The notes under the pieces were generated by a model. It searched no databases. It had not been told where the DNA came from and worked only from the letters and a program-made list of their open reading frames with translations. Shown piece by piece: positions 24,800 through 35,699 of a stretch of 64,000 nt of DNA. The position numbers and the translations under genes were made by a program. Each line of letters begins with the position of its first letter. The first letter of the stretch is position 1. The DNA is from Gnetum montanum. Lineage: Eukaryota; Streptophyta; Gnetopsida; Gnetales; Gnetaceae. The DNA lies in contig MNCI01006151.1 of assembly GCA_015680685.1 (NCBI GenBank), positions 990,166 to 1,054,165 on the forward strand, written 5' to 3'.

Positions 24800-25120
24800 T
24801 ATGACAGCAAAAAGGGAGGCATGGACTGGAAGTGGGACCATCCCAACTAAGGGACAAGAAACCTAGAGCTAGAAGGGGATAAAAACCTAAGCAACCCCAG
24901 GAGCAGGTAGAAGAAGCTCATGCAACGGAACCTCTTCAGGATTGTTTGATCTTCTACCTCATTTTCAAGCTACTAGAGGGGTTTGGATGTTAATTTTTGT
25001 TGGGGTATTCAAATTTATTCTCACGAACACCAAATTTTATCAAAGATTGTAAATCCATACACTTGGGTACTTAGCGTTTGTTTGTTTGGTTTGCATTAGA
25101 GGTGTGTCAAGTAGTTAGTC
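24800..25120 (+). pseudogene. Element B ORF3, internally deleted
   Basis: The N-terminal start (an ATG at 24,802, then ACAGCAAAAAGGGAGG) corresponds to element A at 7,081. About 150 bases later the sequence jumps to the region matching A at 9,940 onward (TTTGATCTTCT). About 2.7 kb of ORF3 is missing compared with A. Confidence 0.65.
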
Positions 25121-25208
25121 AGTAATCCCATACCTTTCTAATATTTTGTAAAGAGCTTATTTCTCTTTTGTTCACTTGAGAATAAGTTTTCATTCAATCA
25201 TGGGGGTA

Positions 25209-25333
25209 TGATTAATCATATTTTATTGGGCCTTGATATCGAATCCCCGATATTTTAGCCCATGCTATGTTATCAGATATCCATATTGTGGGATGCATGC
25301 CTAGCTATAAAGACAACAATTGGATGCATGATT
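25209..25333 (+). repeat. Truncated 3' LTR of element B (125 bp)
   Basis: It follows the polypurine tract GGGGGTA and starts TGATTAATC. It matches the 5' LTR through the TATA-like CTATAAAG and GGATGCATGATT, then stops at 25,333. The R-U5 part is missing. Confidence 0.8.
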
Positions 25334-27399
25334 GTGGTTAAAATAAATGTCAAATATTCATAAGAATGAAAATGTGTTGCACTAATTTCTATTTCCATTG
25401 TTCATGTACAATTTACATTTTATTTTTATGTCACTATTAATGTATATAAGCTACTTTCATTATTATATGAAGCAACTAAAACTAAAAATATAATTTAATT
25501 ATGTCTATAAATTCAAAGGACTTGTTAGTTAGTTTTTATAGAAGACATTAATAGTAATAAATTTTAAATACAACATGTCCTCAATATTCATGTAGTTTAA
25601 AAACGTTTCTATGTAATAGCCTAGTATTAGCATTGGCACCTTAAATAGCTTATACAAATTTTTACTTAAAATTTTCCATTTACTTCTACAGAAATTAATT
25701 TTGTAATATTCCAATCATATGTGTTACTCATTATCTACCACTTGTTACAACTATAAATGACATATACTATGCTTATGTTGCATATTATTCCATATTCTAA
25801 TTTTAACTTGAAGTTGAGTTGATCCCATCCTTATTGTGTCAATTAGTATTTACATTAAGATGATGAATTACAGGTGTAACTTTGTTTTTGAATTTACTTA
25901 AATTAATTCATATATGCTGTAGATTAATTGGTAATACATAGGTTTAAAATGTGTGTTGTAACAAAACAACTATTCTTTTAGCGTAATCCCTAGATAGAAA
26001 AGTATGTTTTACAAGTTAGATAAGTTTTGTAATTTAAGAACATTATACATCCATTCAAAGATTTGAAAATTTGGGCTATGTAACTCATGTTCTTTTGAAG
26101 TATAAGTAGTAGATAATGTTTAAGGTAGATAATATTAGAAATAAGTCATTAAGGATAACTATTCAAGTCTTAAGTAATATTTAATCTACAAGTGTTTTAC
26201 TTTGGATATGTGGATACAAGAATTAATGCATGGTAAAGAGTTTAGATTCAACCATTATTTTCACATAGTCCAATTTTTCGATGATTTTCATATCAAAAGT
26301 CTTACGATGGAGCTAAAAGAGGGTACATTACTTTTTTAAATTATTTTTTTCTTTGTATAATTTTATTTGATTGAAAGAAAGTTTTTGTTCTAATTCTTTT
26401 AACTTCTATTATCCACAATCTCATGAAATTCAATGCAGATCTTTATTTTGAATTGATTGATCTAAGTTAAGTGTATACTTATGTAGTTATTTTTTTAGTT
26501 GAAGTTTATTTCTTGGGAATGCAAGTTTATTTGTTTATATTTTTTAACTAAATACATGGAGAAAAGAATTGAAGATGATATTATGTCAACAGTTGTAACA
26601 CCCTATGTTCTTGACCCCTTAATCTATCTTCTTTGGTTGATTTATGTCATGTGGGGGATTTGATCTCATTATTGTGTGTTTTATTATATTTGAGAAAACT
26701 TTTTAATTATCTTTTAATTAATTTTCCTTGTATTATTATGATTTTCATTTTTGCAAACATTTCTCTTTTGAATTCTCATTTTGATATTAATAAGCATTTT
26801 TGTTAATATTATTTTATTGAGCTTCTAGATTTGGATGCTATTGATTTCTTGGCATTTCTTGCTAAGAACAAGTTGATGGAGGGTGACACATTTTATGAAC
26901 TAGCAAATGGGGATTTTGGACAATATCATATTTTCATTAAACTTGTTTAAAGATTTCTTCTATTTTCTTTCCTATGTGAATTAGGAATTTTTCATTATTT
27001 ATTGAACTCTTATTTGAACTTTTCCATTTATCATGAATTTAATTAAGGAGATAATTCATTATAAGCCATGGTTGATATATTGGCTAGAAGTTTGTAATCT
27101 TGTATTTAATTGAGAGTTTTAGCTCTTATGCATCGATTCCTCTTACTTGTAAGTTATTTCTTCCTCTCTTGTGGTGATCTAATCTCTTGGTATTCAACTT
27201 TATGTGTTGCAGATCAACTTTGTTGTAGTTCAACTTATTAAGGTAGAGTAACTAGTCTAAGATTTGTTTCTTTGTATGTTTGCAATGATCCAATTATTTT
27301 CTTATTATCATTGGCTTTTTCATCCTTGTTTTTGAGGTCCTTAATGAATATTATCTTTTTTTTTTATTTCTTGCAATTTTTTTAATTTTTCTTAAACAA
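25334..27399. other. AT-rich stretch without firm features
   Basis: About 2 kb of AT-rich DNA. The only suggestive point is TGTAACACCC at 26,594, a form common at the start of plant gypsy LTRs, but no matching partner, PBS or coding frame is visible. No conserved ORF. Confidence 0.45.
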
Positions 27400-28016
27400 A
27401 TGAGATGTCTCAGAGGTCAAGAAGATGTATTTCCTAAAGTATCAAGAGTTGTAATCGGATGTCTTTCTAGCTAAGAAGACATTTTCTAGACATGACAAGA
27501 CAGCTATCTTTCACTGTAGATGTCTTGGAGGAGATTTCTATTAGTAGATGTCCTATAGGAGACATCTATCTTGCATTGTAAACATCTTGTAGTAGACATC
27601 CACTTGCAATGCAATATGTCTATCCTTCTAGGACTATTTGGAATGCCATAATAACTAAATTATGGATCCTTATTATGTGCTTAGATAGGTTCTCTTTAAA
27701 CCCAGAACATCTTGAACTCATTAAAACACATCCAAATACACCCAAATTAGGTAAAACATACCATTTTTTGGTTCAACTTATGGTTGCTATGTTTTTGCCT
27801 TTTTTATGCCTTTCTTATGATCTTCTAATAATTTTTGACCTTCATTGTCTCATTTTGATCTTTTGATGATGCATTTTGTAGTGACTAAAAATCTCATTTG
27901 TTGGAAAACTGAAAATTTCAATGAAATAGTTTTAACCCTAGATCCTAAGGGCCTCCATGAGAAACAAGATCCAAGGTACCCTAGAAAGTTTGGTAGATCA
28001 CCAAAATGAGGTAACA
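27400..28016 (-). repeat. Possible LTR fragment with a GATGTCT motif cluster
   Basis: On the minus strand a TGTTACC start at about 28,016 is followed some 400 bases later by a cluster of GATGTCT/AGACATC motifs at 27,405-27,620, including TGTCTC at 27,406 and GAGACA at 27,559. This is the layout of the solo LTR at 38,761-39,856, although the sequences do not align. No partner LTR or PBS was found, so the assignment is tentative. Confidence 0.3.
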
Positions 28017-29849
28017 AAAATGAAAATTCAAATACAAATATGGAAAATAAATTCACCAAAATGAAATCAATAAAGAAAATTTTCACACAAATAGAACTAT
28101 AAACTTTATTCTAATAGAAATAACGAAAGTTCAAGAAATGTGTAGAATATGTGCCTAGAGTAGCAGGGGAGTTCACTTTGGTGGGGGTTTAGAGTTCATT
28201 GAAGCTAGTGACCCTAGGTGCCATAGTCAGCTCCATGATCCATAGGTTCTAAAACTTCCAATGTTGTCAAACCTTGTTGCTTTTTGCACTAGATTTGCAA
28301 CATTGGTGATGTAGGGGGATGAGATGTGTGGTGGTTTCCTGGTACCTAGGAGGAGCAATGCTAGGAGTCCCAAGCCCAAAATTCTCAACATTAGTTCTAA
28401 ACACTCACACAATCTCAAAGGGGATAAAAGGAGTCACAATGGATACAATGGTTCCATGTTGGAACGATTCAAGAAGCTATGTATCTACAAGATTGCAATA
28501 GCTCTTGTATAAAAGTATGCCTCAAAATGCAAAAGTGTAGAACCTTTCTATGGTGTTGGTGCTTGGATTTTATAGGATTTTGGCTATAAATTTGGCTGCA
28601 AATTCTACCTAATTGCTAACAAAATTTTGGCTACATGCAAGTGTACAAATCCAGTAAGGTTACTATGTATGGTAAGTTTTGATACCTCCATGGCATCAAA
28701 ACCATTCCATTTACTAAAAATAGTAAATGGGAATTTCACCCATGTTGGCTTCTTTCATCCATGTTGGGCCTTCCAACAATAATGTTAAAGTGCAGGGTCA
28801 ATGTTGAAGTTGGAGAAATGCTAAAATTCCAGGCCATGCTAGAGCAACACTGAGGAGATGTAATAGTAATGCTGGGAGGTAAGAGTTATACCTCCCACAC
28901 TAAGCATGAATGAAGTTACAGCCTCCAATTCTAAGTATAGGTGCATCATAACAACCTCCCCCCTAGGTGTTTCTAGCATAACAAATGTTATACCCTCATA
29001 AAACCCATCAAAATCTCAATTTTGGTAGTCCAAAAGGCATTTTTAACTTCCCCGAGCCCAAATATAGGCATAATATGAATTTTTTCACTTTGGGGCTAAG
29101 GCTTTGATCACTTATGAGGCATTTTTCAGCCACAAAAGATAAAGTATGCCAAATTGCATTTTCACATTTATAATGAAGTTTACACTCGGGTTTCATGGGT
29201 TGAGGGTTACAAAGGTTACAGGATGCATTTTTGGTGGTGTTTCACATTTCAACAAGATAAATTGGTAGGCATTGTTGGAGGGTCTAGGTTAACCTCTAGA
29301 ACTTAACCCATGTTTCCTATGATCGTATCATGGGTAGGCATTGGGTAGTATAGCATAGGCTTCCTTACTTGATCCACATCGCCTATGATTGTACTTAGAT
29401 TTTGACATTGGGCAAGTATTGTAGGAGAACTATTTAGCTAATAAATGTCTACTCATGTCACTTGTGAATGTCATGCAACTAGAATGATGAATTTTCAAAC
29501 ACTATAATCATGATTCAAAGAAAAAATTAATTTTTAGTTGAAAAATTAATCAAAATCCAAAATTTAGGGGTTCATTAGGAGTAATATGGAATTTTTTCAA
29601 AGGTTTTTTTTAACTATTATAATCAAGCCCTATGATTGCAAATGGATCCAAAAAGGAATCATGAAGCTAGAGTTCCATCATAGACATAAGAAAGAAAAAA
29701 CCAAAGGATAGAGAGCTAGAGGTAAAGGAGGAAACCAACCATAGGTAGAGGAGCAAGAGGAACATTTCTTCTCCATTTAGTAACTTATGCCTCAAACACG
29801 TCAATCTACTCAAGCAGAAGCTACAAAACCAATGCCAACTCCTAAACCT
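28017..29849. other. Unassigned sequence between LTR-like regions
   Basis: It has short frames on both strands but none resembles a known protein. It is the DNA flanking the downstream side of element F (minus orientation). It may be the inside of an unrecognised noncoding retroelement. Confidence 0.4.
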
Positions 29850-30437
29850 AGCTAAATCATGTTCACTCCAAATTTGGTTCACCTTCCAATCACTAAATAT
29901 AGATATTAGGAAAAGATAAATAATTTTCTTGAAAATAAGAAAACTAGCTACCTTCAATTATTCATAGAAAATATTATAACAAGGTTTCCAAAATCCACAA
30001 AATAAAAAAACAATCTCACACACTCAAATAATACTATAAAGAACAAGGCCCTACAACCACATAATGGTTGTTCTAAATGCAAGGCATAAGCAATAGAGAG
30101 TCTCTCGCATAGTCTGGTACTAAAATCTCAACACATAGGCCAATACATCATATAATTGACCTTGGAGATGCTTCCACACATGCACTCACTCAATGTGCTC
30201 TATCACACTCTTACTTAGCTCTCATAAACTCAAGAGATCTCACCAAAACCTCTTATAACCTCTCCTTGTGGTACAAGCATGAAACACAATCCACATTTAT
30301 TAATAAAACAAGACAAAAATCCTAAAAAATATTCCTCAAGTTCAACTTGAATATCCTTCATTATTTTCATCTTTTTCCACCTTTTCCTCATTGTTTCCAA
30401 ACTTGGAATGACAATTTCAAAATGTTTTATGCCTATT
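29850..30437 (-). repeat. Element F 3' LTR, distal part
   Basis: The minus strand matches the second half of the element E LTR: GGTGTTTCATGC in E corresponds to TTGTGTTTCATGC here (about 30,280), both following a TTATTA/TTATAAAT TATA-like site. The left end is approximate because the U5 part has drifted. Confidence 0.6.
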
Positions 30438-31314
30438 TGTGGTATAGGAACACTTCTTTTGATCCCCTTTGTTTATTTCCCACATTTGTATTTGCAGGTT
30501 TCATATTTGATGAAGACATATTTGAGGGCTATAAGACACCTTGGCTAAGACCTAATGGGAACATAAGATGTCTAAAGGTTAGAGGATACATCGTGCTAAT
30601 TTTTCTAATGTCTTAAGTAAGATATCTTGGACTTGTAGAAGATGTCTTGAATAAGACATCTTGCTAAGTGAGAAGACATCTTGCCAACTGAGAAGATGTC
30701 ATGTGCCCAAAGGAGATGTCTCCCAAAAATAGTAGATGTGTTACATGAGAGTTGAATTTTCATAGTAGATATCCTATAAAGATTAGAGATAATCCATACA
30801 AATAGGAAAACTTCTAAATTTGGTTGTTCCAATTCAAAAAATAGTGGAAGGAAACAAGAAAGGATTGAAAAAAATAGAAGATATTTAAGTGGAGCTTGAG
30901 GAAGGTTTTCTAGGATTTATCTTGTCTTATTTTCTTATAAATCTATGGTGTTTCATGCTTTCATGGAGGAGGGAGGAGATCTTGAGCAAGAAAATTGAGT
31001 AAGAGGCAAGCATGAGTACTTGAGAGAGGTTAAGAAAATTTCTTATAAGTATCTTATCTTGAGCTTTGGCTCCATGGTAAGCAATTAAGGATTAATAGTA
31101 GACATGTGTGACCTCTAAGATCCTTGAGAGAGTTATAAGTTGAGCCTAACTCCTCATCTTTGATGTATTTTCTCTGTATTTCAAAAGTTTTTTTTTTAAT
31201 TTAAGGGAGATTTTCTTCATTTCATAATGTTGTTCTTGTTTTCTAAGGTATATCTCCTTGGAAGTTATAAAAATGGATGCCTTTGGAATCTATTGAGGTA
31301 GAGCCCCTACTTTA
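30438..31314 (+). repeat. 5' LTR of element E
   Basis: It starts TGTGG and ends CTACTTTA just before the PBS. U3 carries a dense set of GATGTCT/AGACATC motifs (30,560-30,780), including GGAGATGTCTCC with TGTCTC at 30,717-30,722. TATA-like CTTATAAATC near 30,930. Confidence 0.8.
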
Positions 31315-31317
31315 GAT

Positions 31318-31329
31318 TGGTATTAGAGT
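31318..31329 (+). promoter_or_regulatory. Primer-binding site of element E (tRNA-iMet type)
   Basis: TGGTATTAGAGT lies four bases after the LTR. It differs by one transition from the standard plant initiator-Met PBS TGGTATCAGAG. The Athila-like elements here use a different primer. Confidence 0.8.
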
Positions 31330-31504
31330 ATTAGATTTAGAGGAATCCATACATTAATGTTTTATTTGGAGGGATCTAGACTTATATTGATGATATTCAT
31401 CAAACTTTTGAAGAATTTTGAAGCTTTAAAATCACTTAGGATTTTGAGAATATAAGATTGATAAAGAATTGTTTGATCTTATAAGATCAAGATTCCTTTT
31501 TGGT

Positions 31505-32646
31505 ATGGCTCTTAAGAAGAAGACTAATCAAGATCTTAGACAAGAGATTCAAGAGCTCAAAGAATTCTTTAAGGATTTTGTGGCTGAAGTGCAAGAATTT
31601 CTTCCCAAAGTAAGGATCATCAAACACCAAGATGTTGAAGAAGCTTCAAGAAGAAGTGAAGAGAAGATTAAAGAAGAAAATCCTTTTTCAACTCTGCAAA
31701 GATTAAGAGGAAGAAATGATCAAAGAACTTTGCAAGGAGAGAAGGAACTAGAACTTAAAGGTATGAGCCAAGGTTTTTTTTTTCTTTGTAATAATAAGTA
31801 AAATGATGATGGAATATTTGTAAAGATGTTAAGAAGTTCGTTAAGAGTTATTCATGTGGATATTACCATCTTTAAAGATATTTAATATACAGATTTCTTC
31901 TTTCTTAGGTTAGAGTTAAGAATAAGTATTTTCTTATTGAGCAACTTTCTAGTGAGTCAATGATTCATGTTGTTGAGAGAAAACTTGAAAGATTGGTAGC
32001 AAAATGGTGGAACAAAAAATGTCTAAAATACCTTGAAGAGCATGAGAGAACTATTGAGAGTTGGCAACTCATTAGATTCATGCTAAAGCAAAATTTTGAG
32101 AAGACATCCATTCATCATGAAGTTATCAAGAAGCTAAAATTTCTATGTATTTTCACAAAATTTTACATACTCTAATACCAATCTAAAGTAGGGGCTGATG
32201 TTGAATTTTGTAAAGCCTTGGAAATGGCTGATGTTCATTGAAATAAGTATGAGAAACCTTCTAAATTCATTAGTGAATTAAGGATGCAATATCAGCAAGA
32301 ATTAGCATTCTATGAACCTAATATTCTTGATGAAGCCTATGATTTTTCTCTCATGGCTGAAATGAAAATCACAAAGTTTGGCTTGAAGAAGGATAAAGAT
32401 CACAAGAAAAGGAATGAGAAAGAAATAGCTCATAAGTCAAGGAAATCATCCAAAGAAAATGGTAAAGATGAGCTAAAGAAGAAGGAAAGGGAGTCCACTT
32501 CTCCTAGGAGGGGAAGCAGAATGGAACGATTTCCAAGAAGTAAATATCATGGTAAAGATATATGTTATAATTATGATGAATCAATTCATAAACAATGGGA
32601 ATGCACAAAGCCAAAGAAGAATGCCTTTATGAGTCTAGAAATTTAA
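31505..32646 (+). pseudogene. Element E gag remnant
   Basis: The ATG at 31,505 opens MALKKKTNQDLRQEIQELKE, a charged, probably coiled-coil N-terminus. After a frame change near 31,800 the retrotransposon-gag fold is visible (RLVAKWWNKK at about 31,995, YLEEHERTIESWQLIRF, MQYQQELAFYEPNILDEAYD at 32,284). A Lys/Arg/Ser-rich linker follows, then the nucleocapsid knuckle CYNYDESIHKQWEC at about 32,564, a CX2CX4HX4C motif in which the second Cys is Tyr. Gag would package element RNA. It is broken by one frameshift and a few stops. Confidence 0.78.
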
Positions 32647-32789
32647 ACTATGCAAAATAATGATCCTAAATATTCAAAGAAGGCATGTGAAAATGATCCT
32701 TTTTACATTTCTTAACAAAGTGAATTAAATAGTTGTACTTTTTTTGGACATGTTAGTGCCAATGAGGATGTTATAAGGAAACATTTATT

Positions 32790-33420
32790 TAGAACTCATT
32801 GAAATGTTAAGGAATATTCATTGAGTGTGCTCATTAATGGTGGAACACAAGAAAATGTGATTTTTGCCAAGGTGGTAAAGTTATTGTAGCTAGTTATAAT
32901 TTCTCACGCTAATCCATACAAAATGCATTGGTTAATGAAGAATCATTATAATAAATTTTTCATGATTAAATTATTTGTGATGGATTGTCTATTAATTGTT
33001 CAAATCTTATATTTGGTAGACCATGGAAATATGATGATAAGGCTATCTTTGATGGTGGAAATAATATTTGGACTATAAGGTGAAACAATCATAAGTTTAG
33101 ATTTTGTTCATTATTGCTAATAGTGAGGTTTGTAATTTGAATTTTTCATTGATTCTTCCTAGTTGTAAGGAGATTATAATGATGAATGCTATTTATAATG
33201 ATGAAATTTTCTTTGATGTTGAAGAGGATGCATTTGATATGGATGCTATTACTAATTGTGTAAAGTCTCATATGAATGAGAAGAAGGTTGATTTTGCTAC
33301 TATTAAATCTTGGGTGTTGATGATAGTAGTATATTGGGTGATGCTTTTGGATACTTGTATAATTATTAGACTAATGTTTGTATTGGAAAAGAGATATTGG
33401 AGAAAAAAGGAAGGTTAGTT
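32790..33420 (+). pseudogene. Element E protease remnant and unique 3' extension
   Basis: Retropepsin region: LSVLINGGTQENVIFAKVV near 32,820, where the catalytic D-S/T-G is changed to NGG, then HANPYKMHW and LIFGRPWKYDDKAIFDGG near 33,010, the usual G-R-PW block of plant gypsy proteases. The frame after it (33,104-33,418) is acidic and unlike RT; it contains DVEEDAFDMDAITNCVKSHM. No RT motif such as FxDD is found before the 3' LTR. Confidence 0.7.
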
Positions 33421-33773
33421 GGTGGTAAGTGGAGAAAGGTCATTACTATTTGAGCATAGGACAAGGAGGCCTACTTCATGGATTAATGCTAACAATTATT
33501 TTTCCATATTCTTATATCACTTTTATGCAGACTTGAGTCATCATGGGGATGCAAGGGAAGCATTCCAAGGAGCTACTCAAATAAAGGAAGCATTGTGAGA
33601 CATGATGACAAGCCTTCATAAGCAAAGGAAGCTCAAAACCAAAACCTCAAATGATACTTGTTGATATGTTTTTGATGCATTGAGTCTAAATTATTGTACT
33701 AAGTGTAATGGCCTTGAGTCATGGAGGCATGGTGCCTTCTAGCTTTTGAAAGATCATGAAACATGAAATTTTG

Positions 33774-33789
33774 AAAGGGGAAGAGTTAG
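33774..33789 (+). promoter_or_regulatory. Polypurine tract of element E
   Basis: GAAAGGGGAAGAG followed by TTAG ends at the 3' LTR start TGTGG (33,790). Element F has the matching GAAGGGTGGAAGAG on the minus strand, ending next to 35,061. Confidence 0.7.
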
Positions 33790-34676
33790 TGTGGAAATAC
33801 CTCTTCTAATCCACTTTGTTCATTCCTTACATTTGTGTTTGTAGGTTCTGGACTTAACAAAGACATCTTAGAGGAATAGAAGATGTCTTGTCTAAGAACT
33901 AAGGGTGACAAAAGAATTCTTAAGATTAGAGGAGATGTCTTACTGATTGGGCTAACTTCTTAGGCAAGACATCTTTGCCTTGTAGGAGATGTCTCAAATA
34001 AGACATATTTTTGAGTGAGGAGATGTCTTGGGCAAGATGTCTACCTAACTAAGGAGACTTCTTGGTCCTAGAGGAGACCTCTCCCATAAATTGTAGACAT
34101 CTTTCTTGAGAATTGAATTTTCATAGTAGACATCTTGTGGAGATCAGATACAATCTGTACAAGTAGGAAAACTTCCAAAATTAATCATTTTAATTTGAAA
34201 ATAGTGAAAAAAGGTAATAAAATATGGAAAATAGTGGAAGATCTTCAAGTGGAGCTTGAGGAAGGTTTCCTAGAATTTTTCTTATCTTATTTTCTTATAA
34301 ATCTATGGTGTTTCATGCTTGCATAAAGGAGGGAGGAGAGCTTATGCAAGGAAATTGAGTGAGAGGAAAGGAAGAGCACTGGAGATAGATTGAGAGAATC
34401 TCTTATAAGTTTATTACCTTAAGCTTTGGCTTCATAGTGAGTAATTGATAATTAAGAGGGAATATGTGTAGCCTCTAAGATCCTTGGAAGAGTTGTGAGT
34501 TGTGCTTAACTCCTCATCTTTGATGTATTTTCTCTATATTCTAAGAGTTTTCTTAATATAATGGATATTTTCACTATTTCATTATGTTATTATTATTTTC
34601 TAAGATAAATCTACTTGGAATTTTGGGAAATGGATCCTTTTTGGATCTATTGAGGTAGTGTCTCTGCTCTAGTTTA
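33790..34676 (+). repeat. 3' LTR of element E
   Basis: It aligns with the 5' LTR throughout, for example GTGGAGCTTGAGGAAGGTTT and CTCCTCATCTTTGATGTA. U3 has about eleven GATGTCT/AGACATC-type motifs between 33,860 and 34,135, with TGTCTC at 33,990-33,995. LTR identity was not computed; clear differences every 10-15 bases suggest an old insertion. Confidence 0.82.
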
Positions 34677-35061
34677 GGCCATATATGGTCTTTTTGAGAT
34701 GTCTTACTAAGAAGCTATTAATTTTGAAGAGATGTCTCAGTCATAGTGGAGTAGTCTCAGCTGCGATATCTTATGTTTTTGTGATACATCTCAAATACAT
34801 ATGCGTTATCTCAGCCATTCTGGAGATGTCTCATCTAAGACTTTTGCAAAAATTCCAAGATGTCTTCTTTGAACTTGGGATGTCTCTTGCCAGCTCTCAA
34901 ACCCTAGCCAAGATGTTTCCTAACCTCCAAGACATCTCTCATGATAGCTCAAATATTAGACAAATGACTTCATTGCCAATAAGATGTTTCCATGGAGCCC
35001 AAAACCTTAAAAACATACATTTAGGAAAGGGAATGAGGAGATTACAAGAGGTATCCCTACA
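34677..35061 (-). repeat. Element F 3' LTR, proximal part (U3)
   Basis: The minus-strand start TGTAGGGATACCTC corresponds to TGTGGAAATACCTC in E. It contains many GATGTCT motifs, with TGTCTC at 34,733, 34,827 and 34,881 on the + strand. It stops where element E begins and resumes at 30,437. Confidence 0.75.
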
Positions 35062-35299
35062 CTAGCTCTTCCACCCTTCAAAAAGTAAACTCATATGAAC
35101 AATGAAGTAGCGGTTGAAGTTTTTATCATGGTTAGAAGTAATTGTTGATACAACAACAAATCAAAAATATATTTCATAATGTTTCTTAATGTATTCCCTC
35201 TCTCCTAGAAGAATTAAGCATCAAGTAAGATTTTTTGTGTTACTTATTTAGCTAGTATGGTAATTAACTCATGGATTCCATCAGATCTAGCTACAATCT

Positions 35300-35610
35300 A
35301 TACATTTCTTACTCTATCAAATGAAGTACCATTGTCAAGATTCCAAGATCTACTAAGAATTAGATTAATTCAATCTATTATAAGTACATCACACTCCACA
35401 ACATCATGAAAACTCCCAATTTTAAATTTTAAGACACATTGTTTCCTTATATCTTGAGATAAATATCTAGATAACCAATGCATCTTATAGGATCTAGGAT
35501 GAGGATTAGTTGTTAATCCTAATCTATTAACTATCCTAGAAGAAATAAAATTTTCTTAGGCTTCCATATTAATCAAATCATGAATCTATTTCATACTAAA
35601 CAAACATCTA
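35300..35610 (-). pseudogene. Element F protease remnant
   Basis: On the minus strand: NFISSRIVNRLGLTTNPHP, SYKMHWLSRY, VLKFKIGSFHDVVECDV and LILSRSWNLDNG, matching the E protease block by block (HANPYKMHW, GRPWKYDD). A stop interrupts it near the end. The LTR follows about 240 bases later with no RT. Confidence 0.7.
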
Positions 35611-35699
35611 GTCCCAATCTAAAAATAATAATTACCTAGTAAGATGGTCCCTTCTATTTACATTCCCCATGAATGCAAAATAATTTAATTCAGAATCTT

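Larger units (their letters stand above)
16172..25333 (+). mobile_element. Element B: Athila-like retrotransposon with truncated 3' LTR
   Basis: It contains a complete 5' LTR, PBS, gag, protease, RT, RNase H, integrase, T-rich spacer, a largely deleted ORF3, polypurine tract and the first 125 bp of the 3' LTR. The 3' LTR stops matching just after its TATA box, so the target duplication cannot be tested. Pol changes frame near the RT catalytic loop, unlike A. It is non-functional. Confidence 0.88.
30438..34676 (+). mobile_element. Element E: non-autonomous gag-protease LTR retrotransposon (4.2 kb)
   Basis: Two LTRs in the same orientation (30,438-31,314 and 33,790-34,676), a tRNA-iMet-type PBS, gag with a zinc knuckle, protease, a short unique 3' part and a polypurine tract. 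There is no RT, RNase H or integrase. Only about 700 bases separate the protease from the 3' LTR. It is inserted in the 3' LTR of element F. A convincing target duplication is not visible, and the exact LTR 3' end is uncertain by a few bases. The structure matches the TR-GAG type of non-autonomous elements. Confidence 0.78.

Noticed and set aside
26594-26603. TGTAACACCC as an LTR start
   Set aside because: No partner LTR, PBS, polypurine tract or target duplication was found.
30347-30616. Open frame of 89 codons as a host gene
   Set aside because: It spans the boundary between the F LTR and the E LTR, so it is a chance frame in LTR sequence.
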